From: Garcia nutans
Lineage: Eukaryota; Streptophyta; Magnoliopsida; Malpighiales; Euphorbiaceae
Direction of reading: 5' to 3'
NCBI GenBank assembly: GCA_947685225.1
Contig: CANTUV010000026.1
Location: 58,985,501 to 59,049,500 of the forward strand
Length of the DNA stretch: 64,000 nucleotides
The notes beneath the pieces are model-generated. The model made no database searches. It was given only the letters and a program-made list of their open reading frames with translations, and was not told where the DNA came from. Position numbers and translations under genes: made by a program. Below are positions 24,118-38,257 of this stretch, piece after piece; position 1 is the first letter of the stretch; the number at the start of each line of letters is the position of its first letter.

Positions 24118-26509
24118 ATGTATGGAAAAGTGATTCTGTCTATCATATTCATCTTTCTCCTTCTCTTCTCCTACTCCATCTTCATCGGCACCGTTGATAT
24201 CAGATCATACTTCTTTCCTCTCCTGCAACAGTCACCGTCCGGCGGACATTCCGTCTGCGCAATACCGCCTATTAAGGTCTACATGTATGATCTTCCACGA
24301 AGATTCAATGTCGGGATGATGGATCACCGGAATGATGACAATTCAAAGCTGACGGCGGAGAATTTGCCTCGGTGGCCGAAGAATTCAGGGTTGAGGCAGC
24401 AACATAGTGTGGAGTACTGGTTAATGGCTTCGCTTTTGTATGACGGCGATGGAAATGGAGAGGAGAGAGAGGCCGTTAGGGTTTTGGATCCAGATAAGGC
24501 AGATGCGTTCTTCGTGCCCTTTTTCTCTTCTTTGAGCTTCAACACTCACGGACATAACATGAAGGATCCGGAGACGGAGAAAGATCGCCAATTGCAGGTA
24601 AATTTTGATTATTAATTTATCATAATTAATGCATTTGAGTACATTTTACAATTGTTTATGTATATATCAGTGATATGTGATTTGGTGATTTTCAGACAAA
24701 TGTTTAATTTTTTAAATTATTCCTACTAAAAAGTTTCAATTTTTAAGTGCGAGTGTCAATGGGTATCAATTCTGAAAGACAGTTTCATATTTTGTCCATT
24801 CATGAGCATTTGGTTAATTATCAGGTTTTCAGTAATTTATCACAATTTTCCAGTAAAGGACTGCCGGGAAGAATTTAGAAAGCTTGTTTTAAGAGTAAAA
24901 TGTAGTTTTTTACGTACACTATGTTTCTCAGACTATTCAGTATCCAATTTTTAAACATGTTCTGTGTTGAGCTTGTCTTGGTTTGAACTTCTGTACAATC
25001 GCATGCTTTTCAGGTTGATGTAGTAGAAATGTTGTATAAATCGAAGTACTGGCAGAAATCTGGAGGTCGAGATCATGTGATTCCCATGACACATCCAAAT
25101 GCTTTTAGATTTCTCCGACAACAGTTGAATGCATCTATTCTTATAGTGGCAGATTTCGGCCGATACCCCGAATCCATGTCAACGCTGAGGAAAGATGTGG
25201 TGGCCCCATATGTACATGTTGTTGATTCTTTTACAGATGATGAACTTTCAGACCCATTTGAATCTCGCACAACACTTCTTTTTTTCCGAGGGAATACCAT
25301 CAGGAAAGCTGTATGTTTGTTATTTGTATAAAATGGTTGCCTCATTATAAAACTTGCATTTGGCTGGCCAAGCGATTGTTAATGATTCTCATATATATTG
25401 CAGGAAGGCAAAGTCCGTGCTAAACTGGCTAAGATATTAGCTGGTTATGATGATGTTCATTTCGAACAAAGCTCACCAACTGCAGAAACAATAAAAGCGG
25501 TATGTAGTGGGTTTTGTGGATACTCAAAACTGATAATGTCATTGTATATCTAGATTTAAGAGGGTGTGAGAGCGTGTTTGTGTACTTTTTGGGTTCAAGG
25601 GGGAGGAAAGGAGTAAATTGAAATTTTTAAGGACCTAATCTCCTCCACTTTGGACAAATGCTTGCCATTAGTCTACTGTTGCAACAGCAAGTGTCAGAAT
25701 GTATTCTATTGCTTAAAGCATCAGTAGATAGTAAGTTGTAGATTTACTTCATTTTTGCAGTTTTGGATGCTCAAATTTATAGTTTTTGGTCATCCATGGA
25801 TCATGAGACTAGCCTGATTTAGTATCATTTTTTTGTTTGCCATATTAAATTTTACCTTATTGAAGGGGATATTCCCTTGCGTAGGGAGCAATGAAACTTT
25901 AAGTTTTTAGTATCTCCTTTTAGAAAGATTATTCTGTCCGCTGACCAGAAAATATGTGCCCTGTTTTCATGAGATATCATATGGGTGCTTTAACGAGTCG
26001 TGGTGTTTATCCAAATTTATGTTTACATCAACTTTTTCTGCTATTTTTTTTGTTGCTTATTTCTTGTTCTTCTGAAATTCCAGTCAACACAAGGGATGCG
26101 GTTATCAAAGTTTTGTCTACATCCTGCAGGAGATACTCCATCTTCTTGCCGGCTATTTGATGCTATTGTGAGCCATTGTGTTCCGGTCATATTGAGTGAC
26201 CGTATTGAGCTCCCTTATGAGGATGAAATTGATTGTAGTCAATTCTCAGTTTTCTTCTCTGTTAATGAAGCTGTTCAACCAGGCTACGTGGTCGATCAAC
26301 TCCGGCAATTTCCAAAGGAGAGATGGATTAACATGTGGAGACAGCTTAAGCACATCTCCCATCACTTTGAGTTTCAGTACCCACCAGAAAAGGGAGATGC
26401 GGTTGACATGCTATGGAGACAAGTAAAACACAAGCTTCCTGCCGCTCAACTTGCTGAACATAGAAGCCGGAGGTTGAAAGTCCCAGATTGGTGGCAGAGG
26501 AGAAGATGA
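24118..26509 (+). CDS. GT47 exostosin-family glycosyltransferase (ARAD-like)
   Basis: Four exons, all joined in phase 0: 24118-24597, 25014-25310, 25404-25499, 26084-26509, giving 432 residues. Type II Golgi membrane topology: a short cytosolic N-terminus and one TM segment at about residues 5-23 (SIIFIFLLLFSYSIFI). The exostosin domain shows IKVYMYDLPRRFNV, ADAFFVPFFSSLSF, YVHVVDSFTDDE, TLLFFRGN, and the conserved nucleotide-sugar region SKFCLHPAGDTPSSCRLFDA followed by IVSHCVPVILSD. It ends HHFEFQYPP and LKVPDWWQRRR. The closest group I recall is the Arabidopsis ARAD proteins (putative pectic arabinan arabinosyltransferases), but the donor sugar cannot be read from the sequence. The copy looks functional. 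Confidence 0.9.
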
Positions 26510-27306
26510 TTTTGGACCTTGATTATATAATCAGAGATAGTTACAAACACCATATCACTGTCCAGCTATATTAACATGAACTCTTTGGTAACGGCTGTAC
26601 ATCAACAGAGATTGAATTGTTTTTACTTGAACCTTATTTTTTGACTATGAATACATGTGGTTCTTGCCTGTGGGAGAGCTAACAGATCGGTTATATAACA
26701 CTGAGGAGGGTTATCGAGAATGTACACTACATTTACAGAGTTTATCAAGATTTAAGAGAGTGAATGTAATTGTTTCTTTTGAATCTTCATGTATATAGAG
26801 CTAATACAGTTGATTTGAACCTTTTACCGTTTATTTGAACATTTATTGTAGCTCATTATCTTTCAACAATACAACACATGAAATACCAACCATCATTGAA
26901 TCTGGAAAATAAGTGTTATTTTGTTTTCTTATTAATGTCTTCTTGTCAAGAAAGAAAAATGACTACCTACACTATCAAGTTTAATCAGTGAGTATTTGTT
27001 CTTTGTACGTTGTTCTTCCCTTTTTTTTTTCTTTTTGACATTTAAGACATTATAGGGAAGAGAAATCAATTTTAGATCTATTATCTAGGGGAATATACAT
27101 TATCTGCTAGGCTCGATGTGTTGCGCATTGTTCTTTTAATAACTGAGTTACATCAATATATACGTAGATTCCTCAAAAATATGACTTGCAACTTCTTATT
27201 TTATTTTATTTTCTGTTTTTATATTTCATCGTAGGAGTAGAAGAACAAAGTAGCTTAGATGACAAAACTTAATGAATGAAAAAATTTATGAAGTGATTAT
27301 TGATCT
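26510..27306. other. Intergenic between convergent GT47 and NHX genes
   Basis: 3' UTR sequence of both convergent genes and a T-rich stretch near 27010-27035. No further feature seen. Confidence 0.5.
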
Positions 27307-30300
27307 TCAGACAGCAGAAGTCTCACCAGCTGCTTCTGTTGGCGAACCAGGCACAAATGGAACAAATCCGCGCCCACCGAACACTGGTCTCATGAATCTA
27401 TCATCGAATTTTCTCCACAAGTAATGAACTGTTATAGTGGGATGTGTGATTAGTAACATTAAGCTACTTGCCTTAGGGGCTATTCTATTATTGCTCTGCT
27501 CAATTGCATCATTGTTTTCAACCAATAATTGGTTGAGGTCTTCAAGACTTGGAAAATCATTTGCATCTGGAACCATTGGTTTTCTATTTCTTAGCAGCAC
27601 TGCTTCAATAAGAGGTTTTGTCACGGAGCCACATACCTATTTTGAGAATAGAAATGTTGTATGCTTGTGTTAGTATATAGCAAGTTTAATATGTAAAAGA
27701 TTAATTCAAATGAGAGTTTCAGAGTTATGATTGAATAAAGAATTTATCAAAAATAGGATCAAGAGAACTTACAATTGTACTCAAAAGAACAACAATTATG
27801 GTACATGTGATCATTAGAGCAGAATCCGAGGAAGAAACCTTGTCATTGTTTGAAAACTGTAAATGCAGATTGAACAGGCCAATAATGTCAATCTGAAAAT
27901 TACAAACCTTGTTGAAGTGGAAGTAGAAATATCAAGATAATTACCTGGTTAAAAGACAGTGCAATTGTAACTGCACCTCTCATCAGTCCTGCCCACCACA
28001 TAATAAACTGAGATTTCAATCAGTTAGCAAAGATGTTAATAGAACCATAAGACAAATAGTTTTTTCTTGGATGATTAGAAAGTATCACCTGTTGTTTAAA
28101 CTCAATTTTTGTACTTTCTCTTTTTTGAACACAATTCATAATATTTGATATGGGGAACACAAATGCTGCTCTTCCAATTAACACTAATGCAAAAAGTGTC
28201 AAACTAATAGCAATCAAAGTTCCAGCACTGAATTATGAAAACGAAAAAAATTAGAAAAGAAAAGTGATTTTCTAATGTAAAATCTCCCCAGACAATATAT
28301 CAGCAGGGTTGGTAATTACCTTGCATTGCTTCCTTTCCATTTTTCAACATCGAAGGCATCCATACCGACATACACGAAAATAGAAGTTTCCGCAATAAAT
28401 GACATTGTGGCAAATACATGCCTGAAATTATTAACCAACATGAAGATTAACCAAAATCACGTCTGTTTCTCAAGAAAATTTTAAGGAAGAAAGGCATTTA
28501 ATGAAAAAGTATATCAGGAAAACTAGGTCCTTACTTGGTTGTTATACGTGAACTTTCAGTAACATTATGCCATGTGTAGTGGGACATTACAATGCCACAG
28601 AAGAAAACTGTCAAAATCCCACTGAGACTCAAAAGCTGCAAGAGGGAAGCAAATTCACATTTCAGCCTGATGGCATTATAGTGAAATACTAGTTTATGTA
28701 ACTGGACATAACCTCAGTGTTCTGTTTCTACCTCTGTCACTTTAAATTCAAAATAAGCTCATCAAACTTGAGATTATATGGTTTGGTACCTCGGCCAACA
28801 GGTATGACAAATAAGCCATGAGTATCACAAGTGCAACTTCACGATCTGTGGAATGCCTGTTTATGACCACAATAATGTTAGAATGCATATACAAAGACAA
28901 CAGGCTTCTATGACTAAAATTATTGCCTTCTCCAAAGTTGAGGTATTGATTCAACAAGTCAATTTTAGATGCAAATAGCTTTATATGTAGATGAATGGAA
29001 TTGTTTCTGAAATTACTCAAAGAACCCACATCTGCGCGCGTCATAGCCATTTTCTGCCTGTCATTGATTCAAATAATTGGATCTGAAACACAGTTTCTAC
29101 TTTGCTCCATTCATTTTGAAAGGGTTTTATTTTATCTGAACTTCATTTTGGCACTTAAGGATGAACTTTTACTTTACCTTGGTTGGAGATATCTCAGTGA
29201 CAAATGTTTTGGAAAACAGAAAAATGCACAAATAAAAAGAGGCCATGCAGCATGATACACTAAAATAAACAAGCGAAGAGCATTCCTTCTTACCTTCCAA
29301 AGTAAAGTGTTTTTATGATAAAAGCACTCAACAGACCCGCCTGAAACATTGCAATATAGGAAGTTAATTAGGCACTAGCCATTAAAAGAGTACCTCCAAA
29401 TTATAGTGAAATTTGGAAGTGGAAATAAGCACAAGCCAAGATGTTATTGTTCTTAAATATGAGACAATGCAATCAGAACTGGTTTCAGATTAACTCATCT
29501 CCATTGAAATGGAGATAATGAAAATACTATGACTATTGGACTTACTACTATACCAAGAGCAGTGCTGGTGAAGAAGAGATAAAGAAAGTTTCCCAGCAAA
29601 TTTAAAGTTATCGTAGCATCAATGTTGCTGAAGTCCAGCGATTGGACTGCATTGTAAAGCACAATAGAGGTAGCATCATTCACTACTCCTTCTCCAAACA
29701 CAATGCTATAAAGAAAGGGTGTCTCATCTTGACTCAGAACCTTTAAAACAAAGAAAAGATCATGAATTAATATCGTCATCCATTTATTCCATACAAACTC
29801 ATAGTTATATAGGCCTTATATATTAAATTTACCTGCAATGTGCAAACTGAGTCGGTTGCTGACAATATGGCACCAATAGCTGCACATATAGGAATGCAAA
29901 AACTAAGGTCTAAGAATCAAGTTCAGCTAATAAGTGAAAAAAAAAGTTAAAGATAGTAATAAATCACCTAGGAAATTTTGCAGATTCAGAGAGGTAAAGC
30001 CAACTCTTGTAAAAAGCAGCAAAGCCCCTGCAAGATTTTTAAAGAGTAAGACTGTCTGGTTTGATGCGTTAAAGCTTTCAACATAATAAGTGCTTGTCAA
30101 TATAAAGTTGGAAAATGAAGAAACTGAAAAAAGATAATAGTAGCAAAAGCATCTTACCTGCTGATATGAGACAGAACGAAATTACTGTGCCAAGAATTCC
30201 AAACAACAAAATTGTTGTGAAATTCTTGAAAAACTGCTTTTTCTTGACTTGGAATCTGGAGTAAAGAAAATTTGGAAACTAAGAAACAGTAACCAACACT

Positions 30301-30975
30301 ACACTTAAGCCTTGAATTGATAGTACTATATAAAGAGCAGAAAGAATAAACAGAAACTCTCAAAATTTTCTTTGAGGCAAAATATCAAACAAAATTAAAT
30401 CAAATTCTCTCAGAAACAATAGTAAGATATATCAAAGTTCAAATTCGAGGAGAAAATGACGATTAATTGTGATAGCACATATTTCTTTTCACATCTTCCA
30501 AAGAAGAATCTCAGATTCCAACACCAACAACCTGTCAAAGTTCATATTGAGGGAGAAAGAGAACATACCCAGCGTTGAAAATAATTGGAGGAAGCAAATA
30601 AAGAAAGAACAAATCTTCACTAAACACTAATAACTTCGATCTCTGCTCTTTATTAATCAGCATAACCACTGCACCAGCACACAAACCCTGCAACAAGGTC
30701 CAAGAAACTAAAATTTAAACACACACACACACACATATAATAAAGAAATCAAGAAACCGAAAAAAAAAAAAAGAAGAAAGAACTTATTAAAATACCAAAA
30801 GAAGGGCGGTAATAGACTCATTAGCCCATCGATTTTCTTCAAGAAGATGACCAATTATAATACAAGCACAGAGAAGTGCAAAGAAAACACAGAGGGCAAT
30901 TACAGTGCTAGTAGTAAGAAAAGATGATGAATCTTGCAGTGGTAACACAAGCGGTATTGTTTCATTCGAGGCCAT
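27307..30975 (-). CDS. NHX: Vacuolar NHX-type Na+(K+)/H+ exchanger
   Basis: Fourteen exons (minus strand): 30975-30796, 30687-30569, 30255-30158, 30027-29968, 29879-29833, 29740-29546, 29340-29294, 28856-28790, 28635-28535, 28421-28320, 28227-28089, 28007-27945, 27856-27773, 27636-27307. All phases agree and give 543 residues, the usual length for class I plant NHX. A CPA1 antiporter with about 10-12 TM segments, loading Na+ or K+ into the vacuole against protons. Landmarks: CACIIIGHLLEENRW, the amiloride-type motif LFFLYLLPPI (residues 86-95), the ion-binding region FGEGVVNDATS (about 183-193), GLMRGAVTIALS, and the conserved C-terminal tail HYLWRKFDDRFMRPVFGGRG. The N-terminus before the first TM is somewhat longer than in NHX1. 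No lesions. Confidence 0.94.
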
Positions 30976-33780
30976 TTTGGGATGTATTTAGCTAAATTTA
31001 GCATTCACAACTATTGGGTTTTTGAGGATTTTGAAGAAATGAAAAATTGAATTTGTTTTTTTTTTCTGGTAAAGTTTCATGGTTTGTTTATCAGTTTATT
31101 AACTCTGAAATGGAGGGAAGACTGGTAGTTACGCATTCTCTACAACAATATATTTTTTTAAATTTCTGCAAATTAATGCCAGCTGCCTTTTTGTTATCTA
31201 GCCACGTACAAATATTATCCACCGCAGTTGATAAATATTTCTGTATCATAAATTTGATAAATATTTCAATATCAAAATTAAAAGATTGGAGTTGAATTAT
31301 TTAAATAATTATATGTTAGTAGGAACTTATTATAATTATTGTATATAATAAATAGGTCAATTATTATTTCAAAAAAAAATATTTTTCAATCATTATTTTA
31401 TGAAGAATTAGTGGTTGAGAGTAGTTTAATTATTATAAAAGTGAAAAAGCAAAAAGAAATTATTTGATTAACGTGAAAACAAGACCAAAAATGAAAAAGA
31501 CAGTGCAGATAATAATTAAAAATTGAATAATAATAACATAGTTATACTAAAAAAAACTACTTGCATATCAACTTTTGTGACAGCTGTCATAGAAATGGAA
31601 ACGATGCCGTTTAGCATTGCACTTGCAGAGTCTCAGTGCACGTGGGTGAATCTGATCGTAGATGGCCAAGGTTAATTATTTTTCTATATAAATCCAAAAT
31701 TAGATTACCAGTTAACCAGATGGCACTGCAAGGAAAATTTTGGAAAAAATTGAAGCAATGGACATGACTGCTGTTATTTGCAACTCCTTGTAATAATTAT
31801 ATTAATAATAGTTTGTCATTTGACTGTTGGCTGGTCTAACAATTTCAATGTGCAAATAAAATTATAGTGCATGAATTAAATATTTAATTTTTTTTCAAAT
31901 TTAAAATTTTATAAAAAATTAATTTTTTTTTTAAATTCATATTCAATCACAATAAATAGTTAATTTTTTTTAAAAAAAATTAGGCCTAGAATTCATTTTT
32001 TTTTATTTTTATTAATAACTAATTATAAATACATACTAGAAAATTATCCTAGCTTCGTTTCGGCCTTTCTAATATTCTAACTCTTGTAAATACATTAATA
32101 TAGCGTACACAATAATTACACAAAGTTAAATTTACACAATATTTAATTAGTTTCTATTTAATTAATATAATGTATCTTAATATATAATTAGTTATAGTTC
32201 ATAAAAATATAATTTTACATTGAATTTTCAAGAACAGAATAAATTGGAATCAATTTAATAAAAGTTGAAACATCTGTTGATTTTGCATGATGTGAAATTT
32301 TATGAGACCTGCTGTTTAAAGAATTTTAAATAAAAAAATTAAATATAACTCTAAAGTATTTTTATATTTTGAACATCAAAATTTTTATAATGAATTATTA
32401 TAAAAATATATATATGTGATATTATTATTAATATTTTTAAATTAATATAAATATTTAAATTACCAACAATAATATTTAATAATAATAAAATATTAAGAGA
32501 AAATAAGTAAAATATATTAAATTTTATTTATATAATAATTCATTTATTTATTTTATAATATTATTTTCTTTTTCATTTAATTTATTCACATAAAATTATT
32601 AATATATAAAAATTACCGGATCAACAAACAACTAAATGTTTTTTTCCTTATACAAATCCTTCACTAAACTGTGAAATACACAAAAAAACCAATGCGCCGT
32701 TAATAAAAAAACTGTTGGAAGAATAAGCTTCAGTCAATAACAATGCATGCTCCAATAAATTGAGAGAAAATACCGAAAAAATCATGCCCATGAAGATTAA
32801 TCAACACAGCTATAGCAAATTTCTATAGCGCTTAAATCCAAATTTTAACAGTTCAAACAGGGCATATAAATTTTGGAGGGCTTGAACAGAGATAGCATCA
32901 AACCAAAAATGAAACAAAAATTTAATTCCAAACCAAACAAACAATCATCGTTAGAGCAAGGAAAGAAAACTGAACCTGCTGGGTGTCGATCGCTTGGAAA
33001 TTGAACGGTGAAAAGCGAACGAATCGGTAGCCAGATGTTGTGCGTAACCAAATTATATAATTGTGGTTAACTTGCTATGCCTTTTAAAAACTATGTAGGT
33101 CTTATAATTCAAATTACAACTCTTTCAAATAAATTATTTTTTTTTGTTCCATTTTAAAGTCTGTGTTTTCTATGAATTAAATGCACTAAAGATCATCCAA
33201 CTCCGTTTAAAGACATGCTTATATATATATTAAGTCTACAATTGTAATTTTTGTAAACCACTTTGTTGTTGAGCTTTTTGCAAAAAAAAATGTTAATTAC
33301 AGATAGTGTCTTTAAATGGCTTGCTAAATTGTACTTTTTCTTTTTAAATGATACAACCTATACAAAATTTATTCAAATCGATTAAAATAAATTTTGTATT
33401 TTTTCTTATAAAAATTACATACGCGAGAAATAGCAACAATGAAAAAATATTATTAAGAAACTAAAAAACTTTTTTGATAATTAATTGTCAAAGTTTTAAA
33501 CAGTTAAACCATTTAAATTATAAAAACTAATAACAAATCATCCATAAGTTAAATAAATACATGTGCCAAATAAAGATAAAAAACTGCAAGTAGTAGATAA
33601 TAGGTAATTGAAAGCAAAATAATTATTTGACCAAGTTACATTCTTCAATCCGTAGCCTCCCTGAAGAAGAAATGCCAAGAAATTAAAAAAAATAATTAAA
33701 TAATTATTTTTAAGTTTTTTGATTAGTAAACTAAATAAATTTGTAAGGAAGAAAAATATAGTAAAACTTACAGGGCATGG
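30976..33780. other. AT-rich intergenic region
   Basis: Contains the NHX promoter and 5' flank (about 30976-31600), then a very A/T-rich stretch, 31780-32620, with runs of T and A. A small minus-strand ORF at 32845-33051 has no recognised domain. No gene could be supported. Confidence 0.4.
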
Positions 33781-34049
33781 CATTTTTTTGAAGGAGGGCT
33801 ACCTTCGTCGGTGTTCGCAGCTTCTCGTGAGGAGCTACCAACATTTGATGCATAACTGGTAGAAAAATCTAATATGGTTAGAAGAAACTACCGTCGAAGG
33901 AGATCGGATTAAAAGATGAGAAGTACGTAAAGAACTTGGGCTGGGAGTTTCTTTTTTAATAATAAGCGAATCATCTTAAAAAATATGAGCATTAAATCAT
34001 TAACTCATCTGCTAAGCATGAGCTAGAAAATTTTTAAAGACCACATATC

Positions 34050-35910
34050 TTAGATATTATTAGAGGCACATATCCATGGTCTTTTGTTGAAGCTGTAAAA
34101 GCACTGGCAGGAAGACCAACCAAGCCGAGCAAGGTGACCAAACAAAATGCATTGTACATTTTCAGTTTCATCTTTTACTATAATTGTAAGTTTGTACCTA
34201 AAATAATTTGACTTTAAGAATGAATTTGAGAAAACAATGTAAATTAATAGTTTGAACATTTTATATATTGAGTATACATACCAAGGAATAAGAAGTTCTT
34301 CTAGATCACCACCATTTCTGCAAATTACACGTGAGTCATATTGTTGAACATTGTATTTACAACGTGGACATGCTTTATACCACCAATCATTCGAAACACC
34401 AATTTCCTTTATAACAGCCTTATATGTATATTTTGAATTCTAGTAAAATAACATTTCCATTTTAATAATCAAGATTATTTGTAAGAAATAAAAATTAAGA
34501 AAATTATAACTTACCTTATCCATATGTATATCAATCTGTAACAGTTCTGAAATAGTTTTCTGTTAGCGTCCTTTTGTGCCTCAATATCAGTTGATGTTTC
34601 TGATTTTCTTTCAACTTTAATCAATTGTGTTGGTGTATTTGGCAACCTGGTGTATATGTTTCAAAATGTTTTAATGTAAATAAGGAAATTAAATATAAAG
34701 TGGAAAATAAACATATCAAACCTTTTGAAGAACTCTTCAACTTCAGGCAATTCTGAATTGATAGAAATTTTTGTAGCACTTGTGCTCCCAAGACCCAATT
34801 GACCTGCAAAGCAAAATTTAATTTATAGCAATAAGTTGCAAATGATATTAATAATGACAATAAAAACTATTCATAATGTTTTCAATGATCAATACGATGT
34901 TAAATACATCAATATTAATATCAACCATAATAGTTAAAATTTTAAATAATTTAAGACTCTAAAATTAATAATTGCTATTAAAAATTTTGACTGACATTCT
35001 AGTAAATATAACTATAACTGGTGCATATTTCCCCAGACAAAGGAGTTCCTCTTCTGGAAATTCAGTTGTCTTATTCTCCCATAAAGCAACTTCTAATTTC
35101 TCACCATTGTATTAAAAAGACAAAAAAATATATATATATAAACAGTAATCACACATAAATCATGGAAATCATAATAGTACTTTACAATGCAATACCTGGT
35201 ATTTTAGAGATAAATGATTCGTTTGCTCTTCCAAGCATTTCGCACACTGACTTGAATTGCACCCTCGATAACGATAAGTTGTCAAAGTGCATCTGTTGTC
35301 ATATTAACTGCAAGTTACATTGAACAAAAACAAATTACATAAATATCAATTTAATTGAAATAAATATACAAAAACAATCGAAACTACATACCAGATAAAA
35401 AATCAATTCTACCATCTCTTCGTCTAAGGTCATCAAATTCCATGAAATTAAACTTATCAAATGGAATTGGATAACTGTTATCGTCTATATGTTTCATAGT
35501 AGCATTTGGAAGCAACTTGATTCGATAATCATGATCGCTAATCCTGAAATTTCTTTGACATTTTTCAGCCTCAAATCCAAATATGTAGTAAAGATTTCCT
35601 TCAATTATTTGTGATCGAAATTTTGCTAGCCAACTTCATAGGAATTGATCTTTGAATTATATTACCCTGCCAAATATGATAAAAGAAAAATAAGATATTT
35701 AAAAAATATATTTAAATGTACACTTAGTAAGAATACAAAAAAAAAAAACAAATGAGGGAAAAAAATCTTTTCATCAATAAGCAAAATTTCAAAGGTCGAA
35801 GTACGCGTTGGACTATACGAAGGAACATAATACCATGTTCGACCTACTCGCACTCTTAGTTTTATATTTTTGTTGTCTTTGGTCACACGTCCAATTGGCA
35901 CACATGCCAT
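34050..35910 (-). pseudogene. RPA1 (RPA70)-like single-strand DNA-binding protein of the Helitron
   Basis: Fragments follow the order of plant RPA1-like proteins. The first OB-fold part is MACVPIGRVTKDNKNIKLRV with RVGRTWYYVP (from 35910). Next comes EGNLYYIFGFEAEKCQRNF (about 35590) running to DFLSG at about 35395, then IVIEGAIQVSVRNAWKS (about 35260). A Cys4-type zinc ribbon follows with WWYKACPRCKYNV and RVICRNGGDLEELLIPW (34285-34440), then YKLTIIVKDETENVQC (34195). The zinc ribbon reads CPRC, then C much later, without a clear fourth Cys. Introns are plausible between pieces, but I could not build one unbroken model; an in-frame stop lies near 35640. Such genes travel with Helitrons and may protect displaced single strands. 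Confidence 0.65.
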
Positions 35911-36069
35911 GATGCAAACTGAGCATACATAGTACATTTGCTCAATATATTGATAAATATGTATAATAACAACTAAAAATGGATGTTATGAAATCAAGAA
36001 TCAAAATTATTAAAAATCTCATGGTACACAACATTCTTTGTATATGATAAGAAATCATTATTTGTGCAG

Positions 36070-37411
36070 AGCTGTTCCTATCAATTAAGATGCTAATTCA
36101 TTTTTTATTTGTAACTCTTAATAAAGCAACATACAATTGGCCATGAGTAAACATGGGTCTGTCTAGATATATTCCTATACTATTCAACGTTTGACCCTGG
36201 CTTTTATTTATTGTCTTAGAATAACACACTTTTATAGGAAACTGCCTCCGTTTAAGAGTAAATGGCCATTTTTTCTAACTTGTTGAAAAAACAATTCGAG
36301 GTATATAAACTCTTTCTTAGGCCCTCTAACAATATTTAGTAACATTTTCAAGAATAGATATCCTAATCTCTTAAAAATTCTTAGGCCCATGCAACAATAT
36401 TTAGTAACATTTTTAAGAATAGTAACATTTTCGAAAAAAAAATTCCTAGCATGCAACCATGTTATGTTCAAATAAACTAATTATGGAAAAAAAACTTAAA
36501 ATGAATTGGGCTTTTGACAAAACTATAAAAAAATAAAAAATAATTTTAAATTTACCACATCTATAAAATATTTACTAAAATACCAAAATTTATAAAATAT
36601 TTATCAAAATATCAGATTTTTATTAGTTTACAAACAATTTACAAAAAATTTATAATGAGTTTATTACGAGTTTATAAAACTCATTATAAATTTTACACAG
36701 TTTATAATAAGTTTATAAATTTTACATAATTTATAATGAGTTTATAATAAAATAACTAAAATATTCTTAATAAAAAAATAAATTTTAAAAAAAATAATAG
36801 AGAGTGTCATTTTTTAAAAAGAATTAAGGGATTATTATCATAGCCATTGAATAAATTAAACAATCATGCTTTTAGCCTATAGATATTGTCGTAGACATGC
36901 TTCTAGTGAATAAATTATGATGATTAGCTATTAATAAGTTATTGAAGTGCTTTATTCTTTTAGTAAATTTCTTCTTGACTGGAACTTGAATCATTAAAAA
37001 AAAATAAATTTAGATATTTTTAGTTTTGAAAGCTATAATATTATTGAATAAAAATTCATTAGTTACTGCAGTATTTTTTATTTATTACATTAAAAATTTT
37101 CCTAATCTCTTAAAAATTCTTAGGCCCTCTAACAATATTTAGTAACATTCTCGAAAAATACAATTCACCTAAATTTGGATGTATATGTGAAAATTTACCA
37201 ACCATTTTTCTTTTTTTTTTTTTTGCCTATGCCACTGCTTTTCTTTTAGATCCCAAGTCCACTTAGTGGGAAATTTGACATACCTTAGAGCATGTGCATC
37301 TTCATAAAGTTCATTTGTGCTTATCCACTCTGTTAACATTGTTTTTCTTGAATCAAGATTATTTACAATATAACTTATAGCACAATTATGGCTAAAGACT
37401 ATAATATTCAT
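36070..37411 (-). pseudogene. Helitron helicase remnants
   Basis: Two separated pieces. 37411-37169 gives SRKTMLTEWISTNELYEDA and YVKFPTKWTWDLKEKQW, the region just before the helicase domain. About 36240-36070 gives INKSQGQTLNSIGIYLDR and PMFTHGQLYVALLRV, the C-terminal Pif1-type helicase motifs. Walker A and B and the intervening motifs are missing. The gap between the pieces is flanked by copies of a direct repeat (see findings). Confidence 0.7.
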
Positions 37412-37498
37412 ATGGGGCTAATGAACAGCCAATTTCTCAACTGCAGGATTTCTGTAATGAATGAAAAATTCAAATAATCACCATGCGGCTTCGCAAGA

Positions 37499-38257
37499 TT
37501 AAATGTAATGACAATATAGAAAAGCTCTGATTTCATCATTTTCCATAACATCATTAACACCATTAGCGCTGACATCTTGCTTTTGGCTTTCAATAGTTGC
37601 ATGTATCCGATTAGAGCCTTTGTTTATATACTTGAAAAGATATTTTATTAAAGTAGAATAACAACAAAACTCAACGTTTAAATGTGTTTCATATTTCACC
37701 AATAAATTTCTATTATATGGAACAATAAAGCGATTGTCAATTCTCAAGCCATTATTTTCAACATAACGCCCGCCATCTTTGCGTCTATAAGTTACAAACC
37801 CATTAGGATTTATATTAGTCTCGGAATGGAATTTTTTTGGAAAATATTTTTTTGGGTTGCATGGGCCATCTATCGTAAACTTAGATAATACTTTATATCC
37901 AATTAGGTCTGCATCCTTATCTGGCAATTCAACATAAATCATATCACCAATCTCAACAATAGTTAAAGGTTTAAACTCTCGTTCTAACCAAACTAAAGCA
38001 TGCATATGGGGTAATCCTCTTTTTTGAAATTCAACAGTGTATAACATTGCTGTGACTTTTCCAAAACAACGCTCTTGCCTTATGTTTTCAACTAAGTTAT
38101 CAACTTTTAACTTAAAAACACGGCTAACAATATCCGGCCTATTTTTAGTTCTTTGCCCAATGATCATTTGAAGCATACAACATACTTCATCCCATTGAGG
38201 ATTGCACGTAAATGAAATAAATAAATCGGGATTTCCATAGAACTTGCAAATTGCCAT
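37499..38257 (-). pseudogene. Helitron Rep (HUH endonuclease) domain
   Basis: Open for 252 codons: FYGNPDLFISFTCNPQWDEV, then the HUH motif in FQKRGLPHMHALVW, then LLVKYETHLNVEFC and LIKYLFKYINKGSNRIHATI, the part that leads to the catalytic Tyr pair. Helitrons use this domain to nick and join single strands during rolling-circle transposition. It is the best-preserved part, but the upstream and downstream frames are broken. Confidence 0.85.

Noticed and set aside
27437..29255. Plus-strand ORFs within the NHX gene (27437-27673, 28995-29255)
   Set aside because: Shadows of NHX exons and introns; the minus-strand model with 14 phased exons explains the region.
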